Positions 1-6,412 are shown, counted from the first letter of the stretch. The stretch is DNA of 9,343 bases from Methylotenera_A sp040387095 (GCA_040387095.1 JAZKEJ010000048.1:1-9343); one strand, 5' to 3'. Translations and numbers: made by a program. Notes: generated from the letters alone by a model not told the origin.

Positions 1-1406
1 TGTGCTTTGATGGCAGCGATTTTGGTACTGTCGACGCGACTCATCTGGCCTGCGCCTACGCCCAGCGTCATGCCATTGCCGCAAAATACAATCGCGTTCG
101 ATTTCACATATTTCGCTACATTCCACGCAAACAGCATGTCGGAAAGTTGTTGCGGCGTCGGTTGTTTTTGTGAAACTACTTTTAAATCGGATGCACTGAT
201 TTCGTGATTATCCGCGGTTTGAATCAGGATGCCTGAACCCACGCGTTTGATGTCATGTGAATTTCGACCCTGATCCCATGCGCTGGTTTTTGTTAACTCG
301 CTAGCTTTTGGCAAATCGATTTTTAACACGCGAACATTGGTTTTGGCAGCAAACACAGCTAATGCATCCGCCGTGAAATCGGGTGCAATCAGCACTTCGA
401 CGAATTGTTTGGAAACGGCTTCGGCTGCCGCTTTATCTAATGTGGTATTGAAAGCGATAATCCCGCCAAAAGCAGAACTAGGATCGGTTTGGAACGCTTT
501 TGAATAAGCTTCCAACGCATCTTTGCCTAACGCGACACCACAAGGATTGGCGTGTTTGACAATGACGCAAGCAGCGGTATTCTTATCTAATTGGCTGAAA
601 GATTTCACTGCTTCCCAAGCTGCATCGGCATCCGCGATATTGTTATAACTTAATTCTTTGCCTTGTAACTGCTGTGCAGTTACCAGTGAGCCAGGTGCCG
701 GGTATAAATCGCGATAGAACGCCGCTTCCTGATGTGGATTTTCGCCATAACGTAAATCCTGCAATTTAACAAAGCGGCCATTTGTCTGTGCCGGGAAGGC
801 GCTACGTGTGCCATCTGCTTTAAAAGATGATAGATAGTCGCTGATCGCGCCATCGTAATTACTGATGCGGTTAAAAGCCGCAATGGATAATGCGAAATTG
901 GTCGCTTGGCTGATGTTTCCGCCAGAGTTTTGCAGTTCACTGATCACCTGTGCATATTGGCTTGCGTCGGTCAGCACAGAAACATCTTTCCAGTTTTTGG
1001 CCGCAGAGCGCACCATAGCAGGGCCGCCGATGTCGATATTTTCAATCGCGTCTTCCAAGCTACAGTCTGATTTGGCAACCGTCGCTTCAAACGGGTACAG
1101 ATTCACAATCACCATATCGATATTCGGAATCTCAGCCGTTTGCATTGCACTTACATGCTCAGGCAGATCACGGCGACCCAGAATGCCGCCGTGCACTTTA
1201 GGATGCAGCGTTTTAACGCGACCATCCAGCATTTCCGGAAAACCTGTGTAATCACTGACTTCTGTGACAGGGATATTATTTTCGCGGAATAATTTTGCGG
1301 TGCCGCCGGTGGATAAGATGTCGATATTGAATTGGGTTAATGCTTGAGCCAGCTCGATGATGCCGGTTTTGTCTGAAACACTGATCAGTGCGCGTTGAAT
1401 AGTCAT
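1..1406 (-). CDS. purH: Bifunctional AICAR transformylase / IMP cyclohydrolase PurH (C-terminus cut by window edge)
   Basis: PurH carries out the last two steps of de novo purine synthesis in the cytoplasm: formylation of AICAR with 10-formyl-tetrahydrofolate, then ring closure to IMP. I translated 468 codons by hand without a stop or frameshift. The frame runs off the left edge, so roughly 50–60 residues are missing relative to the usual 520–530. The N-terminal MGS-like cyclohydrolase domain (about 1–150) shows LSTGGTA (31–37), SDYTGFPEMLDGRVKTLHPK (51–70) and HGGILGRR (72–79). The AICAR transformylase domain shows RYGENPHQ (219–226), KHANPCG (284–290), SAFGGI (311–316) and GVGAGQMSRVDS (449–460). 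ATG 1406 is the start because an in-frame TAA lies two codons upstream. No clear Shine-Dalgarno precedes it. It follows fis by 77 bp and is probably the last gene of dusB–fis–purH. The family call is near certain. Confidence 0.97.
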   Translation of the reverse strand, partial: MTIQRALISVSDKTGIIELAQALTQFNIDILSTGGTAKLFRENNIPVTEVSDYTGFPEMLDGRVKTLHPKVHGGILGRRDLPEHVSAMQTAEIPNIDMVIVNLYPFEATVAKSDCSLEDAIENIDIGGPAMVRSAAKNWKDVSVLTDASQYAQVISELQNSGGNISQATNFALSIAAFNRISNYDGAISDYLSSFKADGTRSAFPAQTNGRFVKLQDLRYGENPHQEAAFYRDLYPAPGSLVTAQQLQGKELSYNNIADADAAWEAVKSFSQLDKNTAACVIVKHANPCGVALGKDALEAYSKAFQTDPSSAFGGIIAFNTTLDKAAAEAVSKQFVEVLIAPDFTADALAVFAAKTNVRVLKIDLPKASELTKTSAWDQGRNSHDIKRVGSGILIQTADNHEISASDLKVVSQKQPTPQQLSDMLFAWNVAKYVKSNAIVFCGNGMTLGVGAGQMSRVDSTKIAAIKA

Positions 1407-1441
1407 AAATTAATCTATAGTGATAACAATAATGGTTGTTC

Positions 1442-1467
1442 GTCATTCTCGCCATTGCAAAAATGAC
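1442..1467 (-). other. Intercistronic RNA hairpin between fis and purH
   Basis: In the minus-strand transcript this segment folds into an 11-bp stem, GUCAUUUUUGC against GCGAGAAUGAC, with two G·U wobbles and an AAUG tetraloop. The plus-strand RNA would have A·C mismatches instead, so the fold favours the fis–purH mRNA. No U-run follows, so it does not look like an intrinsic terminator. An RNA-processing or mRNA-stability element between the two cistrons is a possible role, by inference only. Confidence 0.4.
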
Positions 1468-1483
1468 AGTGGCAGTGATTGCG

Positions 1484-1720
1484 TTAATTCAGGTTGTATT
1501 GCGCCATTTTTTTGCGCAATGTGTTGCGGTTTAAGCCAAGCATCTCAGCCGCTTTCGATTGATTGCCGCCGACTTTATGCAATATAAATTCCAGCATAGG
1601 TTTTTCAACACAACCTAATACCATATCGTAAATGGCATGCGGTGGCTGACCATCCAAGTGCTTAAAATAGTCTTCTAATGATTCTTCAATAGCATCAGAA
1701 AGTTTGCAGGAATTGGTCAT
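1484..1720 (-). CDS. fis: DNA-binding protein Fis
   Basis: Fis is a small homodimeric nucleoid protein that bends DNA and modulates transcription of stable RNA and many other genes. The product is 78 residues, shorter than the 98 of E. coli and typical of betaproteobacterial forms, which lack the long N-terminal beta-hairpin region. The C-terminal helix-turn-helix is plain at about 54–73 (QSKAAEMLGLNRNTLRKKMA), preceded by the dimerisation helices containing PMLEFILHKVGGNQ (41–54). I chose ATG 1720 over the in-frame TTG at 1738 because a GGGAGAG Shine-Dalgarno lies 9 nt upstream of the ATG, and the TTG would place that site inside the gene. It sits 21 bp after the dusB stop, matching the dusB–fis operon known in enterobacteria and here extended to purH. 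Confidence 0.95.
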   Translation of the reverse strand: MTNSCKLSDAIEESLEDYFKHLDGQPPHAIYDMVLGCVEKPMLEFILHKVGGNQSKAAEMLGLNRNTLRKKMAQYNLN

Positions 1721-1729
1721 CTTTATTTT

Positions 1730-1736
1730 CTCTCCC
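1730..1736 (-). promoter_or_regulatory. Ribosome binding site of fis
   Basis: GGGAGAG read on the minus strand, with a 9-nt A-rich spacer before ATG 1720. It decides the fis start, since the longer reading from TTG 1738 would begin upstream of this site. Confidence 0.7.
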
Positions 1737-1741
1737 AAAAC

Positions 1742-2773
1742 TTAAGCGGCAAGCGCCTCGGATTCTTCTTCTGCTAATGATTCAATATAAACTAAACGTT
1801 CATTTTTGCTTTTTAGTTCTGCGAAAAAATCATTGATGGCACCCAACTGCAAATCAATCGTTTGCAAAGTATTCATGTTGTGCCTGAAGTTAGCAGAACC
1901 TGCCAAGCCCTTGGTGTACCAAGAGATATGTTTTCGCGCCACTCGCATGCCTGCTAAATCACCATAAAAACTATATAAATCATGCAGATGTTCCAGCATC
2001 ACGGTGTGAATTTCCTCTACCGTTGGCGGCAATAAATGCTCGCCTGTTTTCAGGAAGTGTTCAATTTCACGGAAAATCCAGGGCCTGCCTTGTGCTGCGC
2101 GGCCTATCATAACTGCATCTGCGCCTGTGTAATCTAAAACGTATTTGGCTTTTTCTGGAGTGGTGATATCGCCATTGGCGATAAGTGGAATGTTTATGGC
2201 TTGTTTAACGGCAGCGATAGTGTCGTATTCCGCGTCGCCCATGTAAAGGCACGCACGCGTGCGACCATGCATGGCTAGCGCTTGCACGCCAATATCTTGC
2301 GCCATTTTGGCGATTTCTATTGCATTACGGTTATTTTTGTCCCAGCCAGTACGGATTTTTAATGTGACAGGCACGTTAACCGCGGCGACCACCGCTTTTA
2401 AAATTTGCGCAACAAGTGGCTCGTCTTTTAATAAAGCGCTGCCCGCCATCACATTACAGATTTTCTTGGCTGGGCAACCCATGTTAATGTCGATAATCTG
2501 CGCGCCATTATCCACATTATGTTTGGCAGCTTCCGCCATCATTTTTGGGTCGGCACCTGCAATCTGTACCGATATCGGATCAACTTCGCCTTCATGGTTG
2601 GCACGGCGCAAGGTTTTTTCACTGCCATATAGGAGCGAGTTTGAAGTCACCATCTCTGAAACCGCCAAGCCTGCACCTAGCTTTTTGCACAACTGGCGAA
2701 AAGGCCTATCCGTTACGCCCGCCATGGGAGCAACGACTAGGTTGTTTTTCAGAATATGATTGCCGATTTGCAC
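1742..2773 (-). CDS. dusB: tRNA-dihydrouridine synthase B
   Basis: DusB is a cytoplasmic FMN enzyme that reduces a specific uridine of tRNA (U17 in E. coli) with NADPH. The 343-residue product has the TIM-barrel motifs of the family: APMAGVTDRPFR (15–26), DINMGCPAKK with the catalytic Cys100 at the same number as in E. coli, TLKIRTGW containing Lys139, MHGRTR (168–173), ANGDI (199–203) and MIGRAAQGRPWIFREIEHF (222–240) at the phosphate-binding end. A C-terminal helical tRNA-binding domain follows. The start is GTG 2773, giving an N-terminus (QIGNHIL) that aligns with E. coli RIGQYQL. No strong Shine-Dalgarno is visible, so translation may be modest. The protein runs about 20 residues past E. 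coli DusB with an acidic tail (EEESEALAA). It heads the dusB–fis–purH operon behind the promoter at 2804–2832. Confidence 0.96.
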   Translation of the reverse strand: MQIGNHILKNNLVVAPMAGVTDRPFRQLCKKLGAGLAVSEMVTSNSLLYGSEKTLRRANHEGEVDPISVQIAGADPKMMAEAAKHNVDNGAQIIDINMGCPAKKICNVMAGSALLKDEPLVAQILKAVVAAVNVPVTLKIRTGWDKNNRNAIEIAKMAQDIGVQALAMHGRTRACLYMGDAEYDTIAAVKQAINIPLIANGDITTPEKAKYVLDYTGADAVMIGRAAQGRPWIFREIEHFLKTGEHLLPPTVEEIHTVMLEHLHDLYSFYGDLAGMRVARKHISWYTKGLAGSANFRHNMNTLQTIDLQLGAINDFFAELKSKNERLVYIESLAEEESEALAA

Positions 2774-2803
2774 AGGTTGATATCGTTAATGAGAAAGCTG
2801 TCT

Positions 2804-2832
2804 ATTTTATACGCAATCAAGGCGGCTGTGAA
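2804..2832 (-). promoter_or_regulatory. Sigma70-type promoter of the dusB–fis–purH operon
   Basis: On the minus strand a -35 box TTCACA (2827–2832, 5 of 6 to consensus) is followed by exactly 17 bp and a -10 box TAAAAT (2804–2809, 5 of 6). Transcription would start near 2797, leaving a leader of about 24 nt before the dusB GTG. No other equally good promoter is visible before fis or purH. Confidence 0.65.
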
Positions 2833-2934
2833 TGAACTTTATTGTCTATTTTCGATAGGAAACGTACTAAGCGGCGACTAAACAGTAAACATCTTGCATC
2901 CGTAATAGGCTTGCTCACGTATATGAGTTATCGA

Positions 2935-2940
2935 AAGAAG
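2935..2940 (+). promoter_or_regulatory. Ribosome binding site of the DUF255 gene
   Basis: AAGAAG lies 7 nt before ATG 2948. A second in-frame ATG at 2957 has no comparable site at the right distance, so the first ATG is preferred. Confidence 0.45.
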
Positions 2941-2947
2941 ATGCCGA

Positions 2948-4744
2948 ATGCTAATTATGATTAAAATTATTTGCACGCTCAGTTTTGTTGCTTTTTTGCT
3001 CAATGTTAATGCTATTCAAGCGGCTGAAAATGAAAAAATCACTTGGCATGCGTGGTCAGAAGAAATCTTTGAGCAGGCTAGGCGCGAAGATAAGTTACTT
3101 ATTTTGGATTTAGAAGCGGTTTGGTGCCATTGGTGCCATGTAATGGAAGAAAAAACCTATCACGATCCAGCGGTGGTGAGTTTAATTAACCAAAAATATA
3201 TTGCAATACGTGTTGACCAAGATGCTAATCCTGACATTTCCACCCGTTATGAAGATTATGGCTGGCCCGCCACCGTTATATTTAAGGCAGATGGTAGCGA
3301 GTTGGTGAAACGCCGCGGCTATATACCAGCAGAGCGAATGGTCAGCCTATTACAAGCCGTCATTGACGACCCTACCCCAGGACCATCGGTTATAACAGCC
3401 AAAGAAATTGTTGCAGGCAATAGTCGCGAGTTTGACAATAAACAGCGCGAAAAAATAGTCAACTTTGTTAATCGTGGCTATGATTCAGCCCAAGGTGGCT
3501 GGGGTACTACGCACAAGTTTATTCTTGCACCCAATGTTGAGTTTGCGCTGATTAAAGCAAGGCAAGGCGATAAAGCCTTTGAGAAAAAAGCACGCGAAAC
3601 CTTAGATAAAGCGATTGCCTTGATTGATCCAGTCTGGGGCGGCATATATCAATATTCTGATCGTGGGCGCTGGAACTCACCGCATTTTGAAAAAATAATC
3701 TCTTTTCAAGCAGAAGATTTACGATTGTATTCTTTAGCTTATTTACAATTTAACGAACCTCGCTATCTGAAAGCCGCATGCGATATCGAGCGTTACTTAA
3801 CCACTTTTTTAATGAGCCCGGCGGGTGCGTTTTATACCAGCCAAGATGCGGATGTTAACGATAAAATTGATGGACATGCTTTTTATCCGCTGGATGATAA
3901 AGGCCGCCGTGCGCTTGGTATGCCACGTATTGATAAAAATATTTATGCGCGTGAAAACGGCTGGGCGATTCGCGGTTTAACGTCTTTATACGATGCCACG
4001 GGCGATAAAATTTTTTTAAATCATGCTATTAAAGCTGCCGATTGGATAACAGCGAATAGAAATTTAGGCGATGGCGGGTTTAAACATGCTGAAAAAGACC
4101 GAGCTGGACCTTATTTAGGCGATACGCTGGCTATGGCAGAAGCTTTTTTAGCGCTTTACGTATCCACTGGCGATAGAACTTGGCTGGAAAAATCACGTGC
4201 AGGCATGGCCTTTATTGAGAAAAACTTTCAATCGGAAATTGGTTTCATGGCAGCGGCTATTCCAAAAAACAGCAAAGGCGTGTTTAAACAAGCTGTATTA
4301 CAAATGGAGGCCAATGTGAGTATCGCGCGTTTGGCAAACAGCTTATTGCACTACACCGGTAACCAGCAATATAACAATATTGCAGCGCATGCCCTTAAAT
4401 ATCTCGTCAGCTTAGATAAGCCAGATAACTTGCGCTATTTGGTTGGGCCATTGATGGCCGCAGACGAGGTGGCAAATGAACCAGCGCATATCACGATTGT
4501 GGGTGAAAAATCTGATCCAGCAGCACAAGCTTTGTATCAAAAAGCGCTGCAATATCCTGTGGTGTATCGACGCATTGAGTGGTGGGATTATGGAGAGGGC
4601 AAGATGCCTAATCCGGATGTGCAATATCCAAAACTAGCCAAATCGGCAGCGTTTATTTGTGTGAATCATGCATGCTCAACGCCAATCACCGCGCCAGAAA
4701 AACTGCATGCTAAAGCGGATGATTTGATATTTTTAACGCAATAA
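2948..4744 (+). CDS. Exported thioredoxin-fold / six-hairpin protein, DUF255 (YyaL/SPATA20-like, COG1331)
   Basis: 598 residues. The N-terminus has a Sec-type signal: Lys6, a hydrophobic stretch at about 7–20 and a likely cleavage near Ala25/Ala26, so the protein should be periplasmic. A thioredoxin-like domain follows (about 30–140): ITWHAWSEEIFEQARREDK (31–49), the hallmark WCHWCHVM (59–66) with a CxxC pair at Cys60 and Cys63, and GWPATVIF (105–112) with the cis-proline. The remainder resembles the (alpha/alpha)6 barrel of N-acylglucosamine 2-epimerase-like enzymes: GGIYQYSDRGRWNSPHFEKI (231–250), GAFYTSQDAD (293–302) and a C-terminal CxxxxC around Cys571/Cys576. Family members are usually near 700 residues and often lack a signal, so this is a shorter exported variant. 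Their reaction is not established. A role in periplasmic thiol redox or sugar chemistry is inference. It stands alone, convergent with the next gene. Confidence 0.88.
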   Translation: MLIMIKIICTLSFVAFLLNVNAIQAAENEKITWHAWSEEIFEQARREDKLLILDLEAVWCHWCHVMEEKTYHDPAVVSLINQKYIAIRVDQDANPDISTRYEDYGWPATVIFKADGSELVKRRGYIPAERMVSLLQAVIDDPTPGPSVITAKEIVAGNSREFDNKQREKIVNFVNRGYDSAQGGWGTTHKFILAPNVEFALIKARQGDKAFEKKARETLDKAIALIDPVWGGIYQYSDRGRWNSPHFEKIISFQAEDLRLYSLAYLQFNEPRYLKAACDIERYLTTFLMSPAGAFYTSQDADVNDKIDGHAFYPLDDKGRRALGMPRIDKNIYARENGWAIRGLTSLYDATGDKIFLNHAIKAADWITANRNLGDGGFKHAEKDRAGPYLGDTLAMAEAFLALYVSTGDRTWLEKSRAGMAFIEKNFQSEIGFMAAAIPKNSKGVFKQAVLQMEANVSIARLANSLLHYTGNQQYNNIAAHALKYLVSLDKPDNLRYLVGPLMAADEVANEPAHITIVGEKSDPAAQALYQKALQYPVVYRRIEWWDYGEGKMPNPDVQYPKLAKSAAFICVNHACSTPITAPEKLHAKADDLIFLTQ

Positions 4745-4754
4745 TCACTTGTTT

Positions 4755-4793
4755 TACGAAATGTTAACCCCAAAAAAGGGCTAACTTTTCGTA
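4755..4793 (+). terminator. Hairpin terminator after the DUF255 gene, overlapping the 3' end of the convergent gene
   Basis: A 16-bp stem (4755–4770 with 4778–4793) has two mismatches and a CAAAAAA loop. The inner part, GTTAACCC with GGGCTAAC, is followed on the plus strand by TTTTCGTATT, so it can act as an intrinsic terminator 10 bp past the stop at 4744. In the opposite direction the inner stem is followed by ATTTCGTAAAA, which is less U-rich, so termination of the minus-strand transcript is less certain. The right arm covers the last codons of the YkgJ-type gene. Confidence 0.65.
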
Positions 4794-5047
4794 TTGGGTG
4801 CAGTTAGCCGCTCTAATTTAGTAAGCCATAAAATTGCATAATTACGTGATGTGCCGCACATTTCCTCGCTGGGCTGCAAACTTGCACAAAATGTAGGGCG
4901 CTCAGGCATATTAAAAATTGCGCATTTAAAGTCGTTAAGTAAATGAATACAAGCTACACCAGCAGGTTTTCCCTTTGGCATGCCAGGTAATGGACTATTA
5001 ATTGATGGCGCGGTACAACACGCGCCGCAGTTTGCTCTGCAATCCAT
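4781..5047 (-). CDS. YkgJ/YeiW-type cysteine-cluster protein (CxxCxxCC family, PF03692)
   Basis: 88 residues with eight cysteines (3, 7, 10, 11, 33, 42, 54, 64). The N-terminal MDCRANCGACCTAPSIN, then PLPGMPKGKPAG (20–31), CAIFNMPERPTFCASLQPS (42–60) and MCGTSRN (63–69) match the small YeiW-like branch of the zinc/iron-chelating YkgJ family closely. The cysteines probably bind a metal or iron-sulfur centre, but the cellular role is unknown. I chose ATG 5047 rather than TTG 5050 because family members start MDC or MKC. The start is 6 bp after the stop of the CinA-like gene and no strong Shine-Dalgarno is present, which suggests translational coupling. Its last codons lie in the hairpin shared with the convergent gene. 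Confidence 0.88.
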   Translation of the reverse strand: MDCRANCGACCTAPSINSPLPGMPKGKPAGVACIHLLNDFKCAIFNMPERPTFCASLQPSEEMCGTSRNYAILWLTKLERLTAPNTKS

Positions 5048-5053
5048 CAAAAT

Positions 5054-5815
5054 CTACGCAGCATCGACCCATGCAAAACCAATCTTGCTCACACCTGCTT
5101 TAATGTCTTGCATTGCTTTGTTGACTAAGTCAGGTGCGCCTTTTGCGCCTAACTCCACTTGGCGATTCGGTTTGAGTTTTGGCAGGCTAAATACTTTAAT
5201 ACTGGGGTAATCAGTTAATATTTTATTCATTAAATCAATCAGTTGGCTTTCAATACCATCCGCAATAATAATCGATTTTTCCACAAATTCCGTTTGATGA
5301 AAGAGATGGCTGTAATGCATATCTAATACCCATTCCATCATTGGGTACGCCATCTGTGGAAAGCCGGGTAAGAAATAATGATTAGGCCTTTGTCCCTTTA
5401 AACCCGCCCCAAATCCAGCCACGCGGTTCACCGGATTAGGGATCAATTCCGCACCAGCCGGAAATTCTGCCATCAGCACGCGTTTAGGATAGGCTCCTTT
5501 ACCAAACTGCGCCTCAATCTCTGCAACTGCCGCTGGATGCCGCTCAATCGGCACATTCAAGGCATCCGCCGCTGCTTGCCGCGTATAGTCATCAGGCGTT
5601 GCGCCAATGCCGCCGAAGCTGAATACAATATCTTCTGTACTAAAGCTACGCTTAAAACTCGCCACTAAACGCTCAGGTTCATCCGCCAAATATTCTGCCC
5701 ATGCAAGCGTTAAGCCACGAGCGCTCAGGATTTGAATGGCTTGGGTAAGATGCTTATCTTCCCGTCTGCCCGAGAGGATTTCATCGCCGATGATGTAGAT
5801 ACCAAAATTTTTCAT
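5054..5815 (-). CDS. Stand-alone CinA N-terminal / molybdopterin-binding domain protein (COG1058)
   Basis: 253 residues of the MoCF_biosynth fold as in the N-terminal half of CinA. Key motifs are IIGDEILSGRR (8–18), the FSFGGIGATPDD loop (65–76; FTGGLGPTxDD in most relatives) and YFLPGFPQMAYPM (147–159). The C-terminal nicotinamide-nucleotide amidase (PncC) domain of full-length CinA is absent, and since the stop is followed at once by the next gene this looks like a natural single-domain form, not a truncation. CinA N-terminal domains of the COG1058 group are known to hydrolyse ADP-ribose, so nucleotide salvage or clean-up is the best guess. Molybdopterin binding is only the historical name. 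ATG 5815 lies 12 bp after the toxin stop with a weak Shine-Dalgarno, so it is probably expressed from the toxin–antitoxin transcript or an unseen internal promoter. Confidence 0.88.
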   Translation of the reverse strand: MKNFGIYIIGDEILSGRREDKHLTQAIQILSARGLTLAWAEYLADEPERLVASFKRSFSTEDIVFSFGGIGATPDDYTRQAAADALNVPIERHPAAVAEIEAQFGKGAYPKRVLMAEFPAGAELIPNPVNRVAGFGAGLKGQRPNHYFLPGFPQMAYPMMEWVLDMHYSHLFHQTEFVEKSIIIADGIESQLIDLMNKILTDYPSIKVFSLPKLKPNRQVELGAKGAPDLVNKAMQDIKAGVSKIGFAWVDAA

Positions 5816-5827
5816 GCGCAGTTACAT

Positions 5828-6103
5828 TTAATAAACACTATCGTGATTTCCGACATTCACAGGAATAAATTCCTGATCTTGGATGATTAACTCTAATGTA
5901 ATACGGTAAGAAATATTGATTGAAACTGAATGCAAAGCACTCAGCTTCCCACTCAAAGCATGCAAGCGCAAAGAAGGGTGAAATGGATTGGCGATTAATA
6001 ATTGTAATGTTTTTAAATATTGCGATTTTAATTCCGGATGGCGCTTAATAAACCGCGCCGCACGTTTGGTGTACTGTTCTGTGATAACAAGTGAGTAGGG
6101 CAT
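5828..6103 (-). CDS. RelE/ParE-superfamily type II toxin (probable mRNA interferase)
   Basis: 91 residues, basic, typical RelE-fold length. Features are an N-terminal strand (YSLVITEQYTKRAARFIKRH, 3–22) running into two helices, then the central NPFHPSLRLHALSGKL (39–54), the SVSINISYRITLEL strands (59–72) and the C-terminal VNVGNHDSVY (82–91). His42, His48, Arg67, His87 and the terminal Tyr91 occupy positions like the catalytic or substrate-contacting residues of YafQ/YoeB-type RNases. That assignment is from pattern, not alignment. The expected activity is ribosome-dependent mRNA cleavage, neutralised by the upstream antitoxin. ATG 6103 has AGTAGG 7 nt upstream, and the antitoxin stop codon lies inside that site. 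The two genes are 8 bp apart and surely cotranscribed. Full length, no damage seen. Confidence 0.9.
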   Translation of the reverse strand: MPYSLVITEQYTKRAARFIKRHPELKSQYLKTLQLLIANPFHPSLRLHALSGKLSALHSVSINISYRITLELIIQDQEFIPVNVGNHDSVY

Positions 6104-6110
6104 TGATAAA

Positions 6111-6116
6111 CCTACT
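6111..6116 (-). promoter_or_regulatory. Ribosome binding site of the toxin, containing the antitoxin stop codon
   Basis: AGTAGG on the minus strand, 7 nt before toxin ATG 6103. The TAG stop of the antitoxin (6112–6114) is part of it, so ribosomes finishing the antitoxin arrive on the toxin initiation site. Confidence 0.65.
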
Positions 6117-6390
6117 TGGCTGTTAATTTAGCTTTTTGGATTTGCTCTAATCGCTCCAGATGCGCTTCTGGCGATTCTATTACAAACTCGCCAGCAGCCA
6201 AATTGGCGCGTGTTTCAGCTAATGCGGCTTCTAATTCACACTCACGCAAATAGTGATAATGTGCTAAATCCATCACCACAAAACTATCTTTTCCACGCAC
6301 AGAAATAATGGCTTCAGGCTGATTTTCAAGTGAAGCTTCAATGGCGGCAATGCCTTTAGTTTTTAAATCGTTTGCGGTAATTTGTTGCAT
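6112..6390 (-). CDS. Type II antitoxin, Phd/YefM superfamily
   Basis: 92 residues, acidic towards the C-terminus. The N-terminal half (1–50), with NDLKTKGIAAIEASL (7–21), EAIISVRGKDSFVVMDLAHY (26–45) and YLRECELE (47–54), is the Phd/YefM DNA-binding and dimerisation fold. The C-terminal half (about 55–92: AETRANLAAGEFVIESPEAH and a charged helix) would wrap the toxin. It lies immediately upstream of the RelE-type toxin, the usual antitoxin-first order. ATG 6390 has a Shine-Dalgarno AGGTGA 7 nt upstream, and that site overlaps a perfect 10-bp palindrome. The upstream inverted repeats around the TATAAT box are the likely autoregulatory binding sites for this protein, alone or with the toxin. 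Confidence 0.9.
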   Translation of the reverse strand: MQQITANDLKTKGIAAIEASLENQPEAIISVRGKDSFVVMDLAHYHYLRECELEAALAETRANLAAGEFVIESPEAHLERLEQIQKAKLTAK

Positions 6391-6391
6391 A

Positions 6392-6401
6392 GTGATATCA
6401 C
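6392..6401. repeat. Perfect 10-bp palindrome GTGATATCAC over the antitoxin ribosome binding site
   Basis: GTGATATCAC is self-complementary and shares its GTGAT/ATCAC half-site with the operator repeats further upstream. It overlaps the AGGTGA Shine-Dalgarno (6398–6403) of the antitoxin, so a protein bound here would sit in the transcribed leader. Confidence 0.5.
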
Positions 6402-6412
6402 CTAAAGACTAA

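Noticed and set aside
865..1251. Open frame of 128 codons on the plus strand inside purH
   Set aside because: It lies antisense to conserved PurH motifs, with no ribosome binding site or protein family resemblance.
1425..1440. Small inverted repeat AACAA/TTGTT upstream of purH, considered as an operator or PurR box
   Set aside because: Only 5 bp per arm in AT-rich DNA, and it does not resemble the known PurR consensus.
1721..1738. TTG start at 1738 adding six residues to Fis
   Set aside because: A good Shine-Dalgarno (1730–1736) lies within this segment and serves ATG 1720. Family length also fits the shorter form.
2259..2759. Open frame of 166 codons on the plus strand inside dusB
   Set aside because: It is antisense to the conserved core of DusB, shows no recognisable domain, and is explained by codon bias on the opposite strand.
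2842..2870. Possible plus-strand promoter TTGTCT, 17 bp, TACTAA for the DUF255 gene
   Set aside because: Only 4 of 6 and 3 of 6 consensus matches, so it is not distinguishable from background in an AT-rich spacer. No better candidate was found before 2948.
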